Part shown: in pieces, positions 13,090 to 23,772 of the stretch
Numbering within the stretch: position 1 is the stretch's first letter
Layout: each line of letters opens with the position of its first letter
NCBI GenBank assembly: GCA_011634665.1
Contig: WAEK01000009.1
Span: 62,001 to 126,000 of the forward strand
Reading direction: 5' to 3'
Length of the DNA stretch: 64,000 bases
Source of the DNA: Mortierella sp. BCC40632
Lineage: Eukaryota; Mortierellomycota; Mortierellomycetes; Mortierellales; Mortierellaceae
Position numbers and translations under genes: made by a program
Notes under the pieces: generated by a model
The model's database searches: none
What the model was told of the DNA's origin: nothing
The model's input: only the letters and a program-made list of their open reading frames with translations

Positions 13090-14375
13090 ATGTCCAGCGA
13101 CTCGAAGAGTGTTCAGTGCTACGGCCGCAAGGCAAGTCTCTTGATTTCCATTTCTCTCCCCTTCTCTCTTTTTTTTTCCCGTTTTTCTAAACTATCAGGA
13201 CAACTCATCAGGACAGGATCAGCTTCAACGACCAATTGACACCAGTCCAAGATGAGGAGTCTACATTGAGTAGACGACGTGACCATCTGGAGACACCAAC
13301 CTCATGAAATACGTTCCTTGACTCTTGGACACCTATTCTCTAGTCCGACTCTTTTTTTTAAAAAAAAAAAAAAGTACTGTTCAACAACTGTCCTCGACCT
13401 GGTTCAGTTTGGCTCAGCTAAAGCAAAGAGAGAGAGAGAGAGAGAGAAATGGACGGCTACCCACCTTTTGATAGTTATATCAACGGCGATTTGATCAAGT
13501 AGAGGACATATCGCCCAATTGTAGCTTGTCGACAAGGGGAAAAATACCTGTCTTGAGCAACTCGACGACATGTCTTTTCACCCTCTTCAACCGCTCTGTT
13601 ACCCTCTTCAGCAATATCACGCCACATGAACCCATCATGACTGAGGAAAGGACCAGAGAGTCTCCATGGGATGAGCTTCTTTCTTTACCGAATGGGAGGC
13701 CATTGCAGGGCTTGTCTCTTTTGGCAGATCTCAACACGATCGCTCCAATCTCTTGACAGGAAGCTCGACCTTTTTTTTTTTTTTTTGTTCTTCTTCACCC
13801 ATTGGATCTCCTCAGCAACCCTTACCGCGTCCTTGTCGATATAAATACATCAAGGAGAGAAAGAAAAATAAGAAAAAGAAAGAGTATAACTCTTCTTTTA
13901 TGACAACAGGACTGACCGTGTCTTTTTGATATCCTTTGGAAAACCTTCCAATTTGTGCAACCCCTCCCCTCCTTATAGAAAACCGCCACCGCTGTTGCCC
14001 ACTGCAAGGCCGGCCGTGGTCTCATCCGCTTGAACGGATCCCCCCTTGAGCTCGTCGAGCCCGATATTTTGAAGTTCAAGGTCTACGAGCCCATTCTCCG
14101 TGTCGGCTCTGAGAAGTTTGCCAACGTTGACATCCGTATCCGTGTCAAGGGTGGTGGACACACCTCTCAGATCTACGCTATCCGCCAGGCTCTTGCCAAG
14201 GCCATCGTCGCTTACTACCAGAAGTTCGTCGATGAGGCCTCCAAGAACGAGCTCAAGCAGATCTTCCTCCAGTACGACCGTACTCTCCTCGTTGCTGACC
14301 CCCGTCGCTGCGAGCCCAAGAAGTTCGGTGGTGCTGGTGCTCGTGCCAGGTACGATTTCTTTGCTTTAATTTTCA

Positions 14376-14407
<32 letters not shown>

Positions 14408-14498
14408 AGGTGCCGAACAACAAATTGACCTTATTCTTTCTTTTTTTCTCCTCTCGTCGATTGTCGAATATTACAGATACCAGAAGTCTTACCGTTAA
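13090..14498 (+). CDS. RPS16: 40S ribosomal protein S16 (uS9)
   Basis: Small-subunit cytosolic ribosomal protein whose basic C-terminal tail reaches the P-site tRNA. Three exons: 13090-13131, 13979-14349, 14477-14498, giving 144 residues, the normal eukaryotic length. The protein starts [14 protein letters not shown] and continues [20 protein letters not shown]. It contains the uS9 signature [19 protein letters not shown] and ends ARARYQKSYR. The first intron is 847 nt and starts with GCAAGT, a GC-AG intron: only splicing at AAG|GCAAGT keeps the conserved GRKKTA frame. Codons are strongly C-ending, as expected for high expression. NDUFS5 follows 410 bp downstream on the same strand. Confidence 0.97.
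13132..13978 (+). other. Long GC-AG first intron of RPS16
   Basis: An 847-nt intron, against roughly 60-450 nt for most others here. It begins GCAAGT and ends CCTTATAG. It contains an A/T run near 13350, a GA tract at 13426-13447, complex sequence at 13490-13760, and a TATAAATA motif near 13841. I looked for box C/D and H/ACA snoRNA motifs and found no convincing pair. Confidence 0.7.
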
Positions 14499-14908
14499 AG
14501 GTCGAGGACTTGCTGGATGGACGTCTTCTGCTGCTATCTGTTCATTCTGGAGCGTCCCCCAGGTCTTTTACTCTGTCCTGGCTCTTTGTTTTAGCAGCCA
14601 GTTGGTGAATAAACGCACTGTAGTTGGCAGAAAAGAAAAAAATATATATCTATCTATTTGTGTAAACTTGCACTGCTCTGAGAAATGAAAAAAAAAAAAA
14701 AAAAAAAAAAAAAGAAAAGGCGAGTTGGTGGGGTAGGTGAGAGGAGAGATGGAGAAAGTCACGAAAGTGAAGAAGTGAGAACAAGAGAGAGCAAGAGGAA
14801 GTGACGTTGCAAATGCGACTAAGATTAGCAAGGGGGGTGGGTTCGGGAATTTGATCCGAGCTCTCTTTTCTTCTACTACTTCCTCATTCACATCCGATCA
14901 ACTTCACC
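14499..14908. other. RPS16-NDUFS5 spacer
   Basis: Holds the RPS16 3' region, with an A-run at 14689-14713, and the short upstream region of NDUFS5. No gene is seen. Confidence 0.5.
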
Positions 14909-15100
14909 ATGGCCTCAGGATACGGTTACAAAGGAGGTTTGTCGATAAAAAAGCAATAGGGAGAAAACTCTAGCGGATCTATTCTCTCATTTTTTTCTTC
15001 TTCTTCTTCTTCTCAATGCCGTATTCATGAGTCGCCCTTTTCCCTGTCTCTTCTCTAACGCTGATCCCTTCTGTCCTGACTTTTCCGAACTCTCTAAAAA

Positions 15101-15134
<34 letters not shown>

Positions 15135-15749
15135 TTGATCCGTTGCCTGTCGCGAATTGGAACGTGTCACCTCCCCCCTCCCATCATCATTCTTTTCTTC
15201 ATCATCAACCTCGGATCCGTCTTTTTTTTTTTTTTTTTTTTTTTTTTCTCCTTTTTCACTGGCGATAACCTCTCTGCTTTTCAATATCAGGACGCAGCAG
15301 ATGCTACCCTTTCTGGCAAGAGTTCCACAAGTGCTACGCTCTGGCTGACAAGCCTGAAGAGTGCGTCCTCCAGCGTGACGATTACCTTGAGTGCTTGCAC
15401 CACAGCAAGGAGGTATATATACTCTCTCTTTGTCCCTTCCATTGACTCAATTGACCCGCTCCTGCTCTTGTTCGTCTACTCCGAGACTGGAAAGAAGGAA
15501 AAGAAAGAATGGCTTGCAAATTTAACTACGGAGTATCTTTGTGTTGACCTATTTCTTCTCGCTGCTGTTGTTGTTGGAACCTACTAGATCCTCCGCACAA
15601 AGACCATCCAGACGGAGCAGAACAAGCAAAAGGAGAAGCGCGCAAAGGAGGCTGCAGAGTCAAAGAAGAAGGTCGATGCTGCTGCTGCTAGCAACGTCCC
15701 TAGGCTAAATGCCGTTGAGGAGAAGGCAAAGGCAACAGCAACTGCTTAA
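14909..15749 (+). CDS. NDUFS5: NADH:ubiquinone oxidoreductase 15 kDa subunit (NDUFS5-like, CHCH)
   Basis: Accessory subunit of respiratory complex I on the intermembrane-space side. Three exons: 14909-14936, 15291-15412, 15588-15749; 103 residues, matching the usual 100-110. The ATG lies in TTCACCATGG. The protein begins MASGYGYKGGRSRCYPFW and carries a twin CX9C core: cysteines in RCYPFWQEFHKCY and ECVLQRDDYLECL. This is the disulfide-linked helical hairpin imported by the Mia40 pathway. A Lys/Glu/Ala-rich helical tail follows. The first intron holds an (AAC)n tract at 15103-15132. Its presence implies the organism has complex I, unlike Saccharomyces. It converges on the exonuclease gene. 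Confidence 0.93.
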
Positions 15750-16170
15750 GGAAATCAAAGAAAAAGAAAAATCAATTTCCAACCATTGATCTCTTGGACT
15801 TGGATGAGGCTTCCCTTTTCTTTTACTTTTTTTTTTTCTTTTTCCTCCGAGCTGACAAGAGTGAGAAAGAAAGAAAGAAAGAAAAAAGACGCGTGCCTTT
15901 TCTCCTCGTGCTATTACTCCTCTCTACCCTTTCCTCAATTCGGCATCATTCTTCACCTCGAGCCAAACCTCTTGTTCCTTCCTTTTTTTTACCACCCCCA
16001 CCCCCCTCTCTTCCCTTCTCTAAACTCAACAACTATAGAGTGATTTCTTTTTCGGGAAATAGGACATAAAAGAAAAGAAAAAAAAAATCACCCATACATC
16101 CATACTGCTGTCTTTGCTTTATATTATTATTTTATTTTATTTTATTTTATTTTTATGAGATTGACCGGAT
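15750..16170. other. Convergent spacer, NDUFS5 / exonuclease
   Basis: Short 3' region with T-rich and C-rich runs and a TTTTA repeat (16127-16153). No gene is seen. Confidence 0.5.
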
Positions 16171-16359
16171 TCATGAAAGACCTTTATCTTTCTTGATCCT
16201 GAGCTGTACCAAATCTAAACAAGTCTTGGCATCCTCAAATGAATCGTGACCCGTCTCGGATTCTTGAATATTAATACCAAGGTGTTGCTTCGCCAGGATC
16301 TGTAATGAATACCGATATCCCAAATAGCTTTGTGGGTGAGGATATAGCTATGGGAAAAG

Positions 16360-16391
<32 letters not shown>

Positions 16392-18590
16392 GGGAAAGGG
16401 GAGGAGGAGGAGGGAAGGTGTGACCATACAAACAATTCAAAAGAAAGTCCATGTTAATCGTTGCAATCTCTCAGTAATATAGACATTATTCTTTTGCTTT
16501 TGTTTTTTTTTCTTCTCCTTTTCAAGACGCGTAAAGAGAGAGAGAAAGAGAGAAAAGAAATCCTTACAATGGCTGTATCGACTACTTGATTGTGCACAAG
16601 TCGCAAGACTTTAAAGTCATTCTCCAAACTATGTCCAATAATTACCGTATCCTTGTTGATCAACTCCAGAAACCGGTCCCTCGCCTCTGAGAGCGTATAC
16701 TTGGCCTCGTCAAGTGAAGTAATACCACTATCAATTACATAATTGGATGGGGTTGAGGGGAGGGAGGGAATGTGCATCGTTGTTGTTGATTAGCAACCTA
16801 TTTCCTCTTTTCCTTTTTGTCCTGACAAAAAAGAAGGAAAGAATAGCGAAAAGACAACACAAAAAAAAAAAAAAAAAAAGACATGCGTTACCTGAATCGC
16901 GAATTCAAATCAAGGACCGTGTTCTCTGGTCTCACAAGTTCATCCATGATGGTCTCGCCATTCCCATCCACTACCGATATCCGGATCAACTCAAAGCCTC
17001 CAGTGGTATATCCCTATCAATCAACCCCACAGCAACCCAACATTAGTCACCTCAACATAGAACATCGTGTCATAATGGGGGGGAGGGGGAGATGAAAATT
17101 AAATAGAGCAAAGTGCCTCACCATTTCACAGTCCATGGCCACGACAGGTTGTGGTTCCTTTCCGGACTTTGTCTTGGCTGGGGTCTCGATAAACCGAGTC
17201 CGATGATGCAGGGCTTCAAGGCTATCTTCTTTAAATACATGTGGGCCTTCACGACATCCAGAGCTTCCGACTGGAGAGTCACAACAAGCAAAGACTCTGA
17301 TCTTTTCGCCTATAGTTTCATCATACCAGCGGGAGAAAAAAGAAGAAAAGGATAATCTGTCAGGCGGAGAAAACTCTATCACCGACAACGATTCATGTAG
17401 ACACAAAATAACAACAACAGCAACAACAACAATGAGTGCTCATACCAACTTGTATAATGTTGCGTAGCTTCCTGTCATGATAAAGACATGCTGTTCGAAT
17501 CCATGACTCTGGATCACTCGGCTCCTCAAACTTTTGATGACATCGATCACAAAGCAGAGTAGATTCCAAGGCCGACGGTGCCGTCATGACCGAAGGAATC
17601 TCTACAGGGTATCCATTCCGTTCAAGCGCCTCCGTAGACGAGACAAAATCACCAATAGCTTTCCAGATCTCGGTCGTCTTTTTGGCTTCCTTGATCCGAA
17701 TCGATGGATCCACCCATTCTCCATCAATACCCACATCCTCTTCATCCACTGCCACTGGTCGCTTCTTTAACCGTTGAAGAACTGTTGCTGCAAGTCCTCG
17801 ATAACTTCCTTGGTTGGTCTTGCTATGAACAGACTTTTCCTGATCGACTGCATGTGCAGTGGCGAGTTTGGAACCAGGTTCACCCAAGGGTGCATAGATA
17901 CGACGGAATTCGTTGTAGTATTGAGTGGCAACACTCTGTCGGAATTGAGGTTTGCTATGTGCTCTGAGATCAATCTTTAACACTGGTGGTCCCGAGGCTG
18001 TCAAGGTGGATGCTATTGACAATTTAGATGAAGACGTCTATTGAACCATGTTTGAATTAGTTGGATCGTGTCTCCCTTTACGTGATTGCCGACAGTGTGG
18101 AAGCAAAGGGAGGGCGAATCTGTACCTTTGATGCCGAAGCAGCACTTGCCGGAGCTTTAGTCTGAAGAGATCGGTTGACAATGATAGGCACGGGACCGAT
18201 ACTTCTTGCCTGTGGTTTTAATGTTGGAGGGGCCGTTGGCTTGCTTTCGAGAGCTTCTCTTCGTTGTTTGGCTGCTACCATTGCTGCCAAAGGTGTCTTT
18301 TTGTCTACTGGCACGGAGGCAGCTGTTGTAGAGGCGGATTTGGCATTGCTTTCCTTTGTTGTCGTGCGCTGGTGTTTTATTGGGTGGCCATCTGTGGACG
18401 CTTCTGTGGAGGAGGAAGAGGGTCGGTCCACCTTGCGCTTGAGAGGCAAGGCCTTTGTGGAGGAAACGGGTTCATGGACGGGTATCGATGGAGCGGTGAT
18501 GGTATGAGAATAGATGCAGAATCCAGTTCTGGGACATGAAGGCAGATCTGGGCATGGGATGGATGCAAAAAGACCAATGGATGCAAACAT
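16171..18590 (-). CDS. RNA exonuclease, Rex3/REXO1-like (DEDDh 3'-5')
   Basis: 3'-5' exoribonuclease of the RNase T/Rex group, which trims 3' ends of stable RNAs in the nucleus. Exons on minus: 18126-18590, about 17446-18012, 17122-17309, 16892-17013, 16568-16727, 16171-16347; about 560 residues. The N-terminus has a short zinc-finger-like motif, CPDLPSCPRTGFCIYSH, followed by a Ser/Thr/Lys-rich linker. The middle has LCDRCHQKF and a second Cys cluster (FACCDSPVGSSGC). The catalytic DEDDh domain reads VVAMDCEMGYTTGGFELIR (Exo I), IIGHSLENDFKVL (Exo II) and GHDSFEDAKTCLDL (Exo III). The junction of the first two exons is unresolved: the obvious donor (AAG|GTACAG) is phase 0 while the plausible acceptors near 18010 need phase 1. 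It diverges from the aldo-keto reductase gene, 419 bp away. Confidence 0.88.
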
Positions 18591-19009
18591 AGCAACAGAG
18601 ATCTCTGCTAGCAAAGAGATGGAGAAGACAAGGCAAGGCCTAAAAAAAAAAAAAAGTCTAATAATGAGAGTGCGTGTGAAGAGAACAGTCATATTCCTCT
18701 GCCCGTTTTGTGCGACCCTGGTTTGCAGAGGCAGGCGCGCGCAGGCGTGCGTGAGGGCGAATGAGGCATGTGAGGCGTGAGAGAAGAAAGAGAGTGAACA
18801 AAAAGGCCCGTTCTCTTTCTCTCACTCGTCGCGCATGTGCATTTCTCTCATTTTCTCTCTCTTTTCCTCTCATTCTCCTCTCACTGCCATTCTTGACTCA
18901 TTTCCATCTTGAACCACTCTCCCCCCCCCACCCTACTCCTTCTCCTACTCTCTCTCTCTCTCTCTCTCTCCTCATTCAACTTTGCTCTTTTCTTCCTCCT
19001 CTTTGGAAA
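18591..19009. other. Divergent promoter, exonuclease / aldo-keto reductase
   Basis: 419 bp shared upstream region. The half next to the aldo-keto reductase is pyrimidine-rich, including a (CT)n block at 18951-18971. The half next to the exonuclease holds an A13 run at 18642-18654. No TATA box is evident. Confidence 0.5.
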
Positions 19010-19961
19010 ATGACCTCCCCTACCTCACGCGTCATCTCTCGACTAGGCGTAGGCGCCTACAGACTGGCGGCCGGTATCCCAGAGCATGAGCGAGCCCTTT
19101 ACAAGGCCTTTGAGCGACAGCCGGACCCCCGGTTGAACATTAATCTCGTCGATACTTCCAGCAATTATATGAACGGCAAAAGTGAGCAACTCATCGGCAA
19201 GGTACCTGACCCACGGTCGTCTAGTTTAGGCTTTCCTGTTCAGCTCTAGTAGAGGAAGGACTATTCTAGGGGCAGTTGGACCTCTCTCTCTCTCTTTCCC
19301 CTTGCCATAGCTGACGATACGAATGACTCTTTTTGTTCATCCACTCGTTAGGTCCTTGCAAACCCTCGGCCCAATACACTGACACGGGAAGAACTTGTTG
19401 TCGCCACAAAGTTCGGCTACATCCAAAATGAAACCATGCGTCTGCTCTCGGAAAACGTCTTCTCGGCAAGTCTTTAACTCTCTTTTTTTCCTCAGCTACT
19501 GTGACTTGGGAAAAATCATCAGCCAAAAGAAAAAAAAATCATTGTGTCAATGGTCTCACTAACGCCGTCTATGCCCCTTGGACAAACGCTTTGTGTCAAC
19601 CACACAGAGGGTGCCACCAGAGGAAATTGTCGAGTACTCGCGGGAATGCTACCACTGTATCCATCCCGAGTTTATGCGGTAAGGGCCCTTCTGGCCTTTT
19701 TTTTGAAACGAACAACTCTTTCTCTATGCTGCGTCATTTTTTTTTTCATAACCCTTTGGACTCATCTCCTCTCTCCCTCCATTCCTCTCCGTGGAATCCT
19801 GACTCTGTCGCGTATCCTAGTGACCAACTGACCCGCTCTCTGGAGCGAATGAACACTCGATATGTCGACATTCTATTTGTTCACAACCCCGAGTACTATC
19901 TGATGGCCAATGTCAAGGACACTGAAGTCAACATAAAACGTATGTCTGTCAGCTCCCGAGT

Positions 19962-19996
<35 letters not shown>

Positions 19997-21272
19997 TCCT
20001 AATAGGAGTCAACCCTCTATCTCACTATAACTTCTCCCTCCCTCTTTCTGCTCTGAAATCCTAACCGGGGTACCTTGGATACTTTTGCTATTAGGCCATC
20101 AGACAGTTTTGCTGGACCGTCTCGCGTTTTTATTTGAAGAACTAGAGCGTGAAATTGAACATGGACGGATTCGTTCTTATGGAGTTAGCAGTAATTCGTT
20201 TGCACTCAAACCATCTCATGCTCACTTCCTTCCGTATCAGGATCTGGTCAAGATTGCCTCGGGAGCATTCGAACGGGTTCGGGAACAGAAACAACAGGAA
20301 CATGAAGCCTATCATAAAAATCTCTCTTTTCATGAAAGGGAGGCACTTGCACACCAAGACATTTCCGCAGTCGCCTCAAAAGCTGCTTCACAACCACAAG
20401 GTCGATCTCCTCGATCACCGCCTCTCAGAGTTCCTAAACCAGTACATAGATCCTCTCATGGACTCGGCTTTTTGCAGATGCCTGGTAATTTGTTGGAAAT
20501 GGAGGGAGTCTTGACCACAGCGAAATGGGCCAAGAATCAGGGACTGCGAGTGTTTTTGAATCGACCCCTGAATGCCATGTCCCCCACCAATGGTCCCGTC
20601 AGACTCGCCAGTTATCCAGAACCCCAGTCTCCGAGCTATGAGAAAGCCAAAGCCGATCTCTTGGAGAAACTTGCTACTGTAGCGGATCAACGAGAGCAAC
20701 TTCAACCCAAGATGCAAAGAGTTAAAGAAATGATTCTTGGTTTGGATCAATCCTTGAAATCGAATACTCTTTCGGCTATTCATCTGGATAGTCTTTCGGT
20801 CCGGACCCAGATTCATCAGGAACTGGCCAAGCCTGTCAAGGCTCGACCTGCGAGTGCTCATCCTCGTCCAGCTCATGAACCAACCTCTCGTACCGATCCA
20901 TCCAATATACTCAAGCAAGCTCGAGAGACAGGAGGAACAGGAGTGGGAGGAGGGGGAGCAGGAGAGACACATGCGACGACCTCCGAAAAGTCATCGACCT
21001 CGACACGAGCCAATGTTCATTCGATTGAAGATTTACTCCGAAGTGTTGACACGTATGCACAAGCCTTCCATCAAACGGTTCGATCTCAGGAAACGAAGCG
21101 AGTCGAAAAGATGATGACAGAACGAGGGATTGATCTGCGAGGGGAACCGATTGAACAATTTGCGGTCGAGTACTTGTTGGAGCATGCACAGGTGGATTCG
21201 GTCTTGGTGGGAATGAAGCGAGAACCCTATGTAGAGTTTTCTCGCAAGGTACTCAAAGACCTTGTCAAGTAA
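19010..21272 (+). CDS. Aldo-keto reductase family protein, D-arabinose dehydrogenase-like, enlarged
   Basis: NAD(P)H-dependent carbonyl reductase or sugar dehydrogenase of the AKR barrel family. Five exons: 19010-19201, 19352-19465, 19608-19678, 19821-19939, 20095-21272; 557 residues, against about 320-350 for most AKRs. The catalytic tetrad is present: D48 and Y53 in VDTSSNY, K84 in VVATKFGY, H147 in FVHNPEYYL. A later barrel strand reads IRSYGVSSNSF and the C-terminus VDSVLVGMKREPYVEFS, the usual cofactor-side end. The extra length is a hydrophilic insert after HFLPYQDLVKIASGA (His/Pro/Ser-rich) and a Gly/Ser-rich segment before the last helices. Intron 2 starts GCAAGT; only the GC donor (TCG|GCAAGT) joins to RVPPEEIVEYSRECYH in phase. 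Substrate unknown. Confidence 0.85.
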
Positions 21273-22500
21273 GCTCCTTTTTGGTTGTTGTTGATGTTGT
21301 TGATGATGTTTATTTGTTTTGTTTGTTTGTATTTTCTTGTTCTTGTTGTAATTATTCCTTTTGTGATATCTGTATCTGGTTATAAAAAAAAGGGAGGGGG
21401 AGGGGAGTAGGAAGTTGACAACCCTCCTCCCTCCACCTTTTCTTGCAGAAGATCATTTTCGAAAGAAAGAAAAAAAAAAAAAAAAACTTTTTTTTCTTTT
21501 TTTTTTTTTTTTTTTTTTTTATTTTTTTTTTTTTTTTCCTTGGATGCCCATTTTATTTTTCATTCTCCTTCCCTCCTCCTCCTCCATCTCCTGGACCATC
21601 GCATCGATCGATTTTTTTTTTTTCTCCTTCCTAGAACAGGAATACTCAAGTTCTGAAAAAAAAAAAAAAAAAAAAAAGTCTCTTTTCTCTCTCTTTTTTT
21701 TTCGTTATTATTGAAACGTCGAACGAGTCCTTTTCTTGAGAAAGATGTAAATCTTTGCCTTGAATGACATGCAACCAAGGTTAAAAAAAAAAAAAAAAAA
21801 GGAGAAGGAGGAGAACAGGCTGAAAAAAGAGAGAGAGAGAGAGGATCACGTATAGATCACACACATGATTATGACGACGAGCAACCAGATCTGACTCGGG
21901 CTGAAAGAGCAAGAAGAAATGAAGAGAGGTATGGTACCTTCCCAGTACTTGAAGTCTCTGAATAATGGAGGAACTACCATACGAAGCTCATTGTATCAAC
22001 TATCTGGCATTTGAAACTATTTTTGGGGAGAGGGAGGGGGAAACAGTAGTCCTCTCCTGGCCATTTCTGCATAATTGTCGAGCAGTGTTCCAAGGCGTAG
22101 CTATGAGATCACCATATTTTTTTTTTTTTTTTTTTTGAAAAGCCTTTTTTTTCTTCTCTCTCCTCCCACCACTCGTAATCAACAAGGGCAAGGACTTTTC
22201 TCACTCTCTGGCCAGACTCCTAAAAAATCATTTCATCACATTTTACCTCGCCCTACAACGTGGTGCAAATCGACTCTTCTTATTCGCAATTATAAGGGTG
22301 TGTGTGTGTGTGTGTGAAAAAGAGAGATTGTGTGTATTTAAAATGTAGGGAAAGAGAGACCGCTATGACCACCATTTGCTGGGAGGGTGAAGCTTCTTGG
22401 AGGAAAAGGAGGAGAGGAGAGGAGGGGAGCTGGCATGTCCCTTGTGGGAGACACTAGCCTTCATTTTTTTTTTCCTTATTTTACTCTTTACAGCCCGAGA
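21273..22500. other. Convergent spacer, AKR / PGLS
   Basis: 1.2 kb of 3' flanks with long A and T runs (21471-21486, 21487-21537, 21655-21677, 21783-21800, 22117-22136) and a (GT)n tract at 22299-22316. No gene is seen. Confidence 0.6.
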
Positions 22501-23478
22501 TTAGAGTCGCTCCAGTCCCTGAAGAGTAGTCGAAGTAAGCTTGGCTCCAGCTGCATCATCAATGAACCAGGAAAGCGTACCCGTGGTGGGCTTGACAAGC
22601 TGTGCAGGCAAGTGACCAGGCAAATCCAGAAGCTGATGAAGCATATCCTGCTTTCCTGCGCCCGCAGCAACAAAGGCAACATGGTGAGCATGGTTCAAAA
22701 CGGGGAAGGTGAGCGTGATCCGGCGTGGAGGAGGTTTGGGCGAGTCAATAATCGACGCGACCCATTCCTTGGATTCTTGCAAGAGTGGATGATCAGGGAA
22801 CAAGGAACAGGTATGACCATCAGGACCCACACCAAGAAGAATCAAGTCAAAGACGGGGAACCGGACGGAATCCTTGGTGGCAAATGTCTTTGCAAGTTGA
22901 GAGATATAATCTTCAGCAGCATCCTGAGGATTGTCAATCAGGTCTGGGTCGATCGTGTGGATGTTTTCGCGAGGGATGGGGACATAGTCAAAGAGCTCTG
23001 TCTTGGAAAGAAGGTAGTTCGAGTCTTCATGCTCCAGGGGGACACAACGCTCGTCCGCAAAGTATACAACCCACTTGGTCTATTCGCGAGAAAATAAAAA
23101 AAAAAGAAACACGATGTGATTCGAAAGGTCATGGTCAGTATTCACATGAAACGAATGCTACTGTCCATCCAACCCAAAAAGAAAAGAAACCTCCCTTCCA
23201 ATGAGAAAAACAAAGCCATTCAAATAGACATCCTGCCAAGCAATGACCAACTAGTGCCACCAGTTTCTGAGACCTACAAAATCGACCTGCTGATTATGTC
23301 TGAGGACAGCGCTCAGCTGCTTGGGCAATGAGCCTCCCGAGAGCGCGACCGTGAACTTGCCATGGCGTCGGATAGCCTCCTCCGAGAGTCGGGCAACATA
23401 GCGGTCGAGACCCTGCGACAACGCGCCTGTATCTGGGAAAGTGAAGATCTGCGTAGCTCCAGGTGTATGAAGAGGCAT
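22501..23478 (-). CDS. PGLS: 6-phosphogluconolactonase
   Basis: Hydrolyses 6-phosphogluconolactone to 6-phosphogluconate, the second step of the oxidative pentose phosphate pathway; cytosolic. Two exons on minus, 23278-23478 and 22501-23079, joined in phase 0; 259 residues, the normal size. It starts MPLHTPGATQIFTF. Family motifs are in order: FTVALSGGSLPKQL (sugar-phosphate loop), KWVVYFADERCVPLEHEDSNY, then DLILLGVGPDGHTCSLFP (the GxGxDGHxASLFP signature, with Cys for Ala). The C-terminus is RITLTFPVLNHAHHVAFVAAG, leading to a final helix. It converges on the aldo-keto reductase. No signal peptide or glucose-6-phosphate dehydrogenase fusion is visible. Confidence 0.95.
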
Positions 23479-23734
23479 GATGCGTGTATTGATTCTTGTG
23501 TCTGTTTGATGTGGGAAGAGGAGACAAGGAGATGCAGAGAAAGAGAGAGAGAGGCGAGTTGGTTGGGGACGAAGCAAGAGGAGAAACCCACCACTCCCCA
23601 AATCAAAACCACGTCACAAATGGCCTTGTAGATTCTGTGCGCCACTTAGCTCCGCTGCATGTATTGATTTTTTTGCTACTAACCATCGCTGGTTGTCCTT
23701 TGCACTAGGCCCAAGTCGTCCTCCCAAAAAAAAA

Positions 23735-23772
<38 letters not shown>

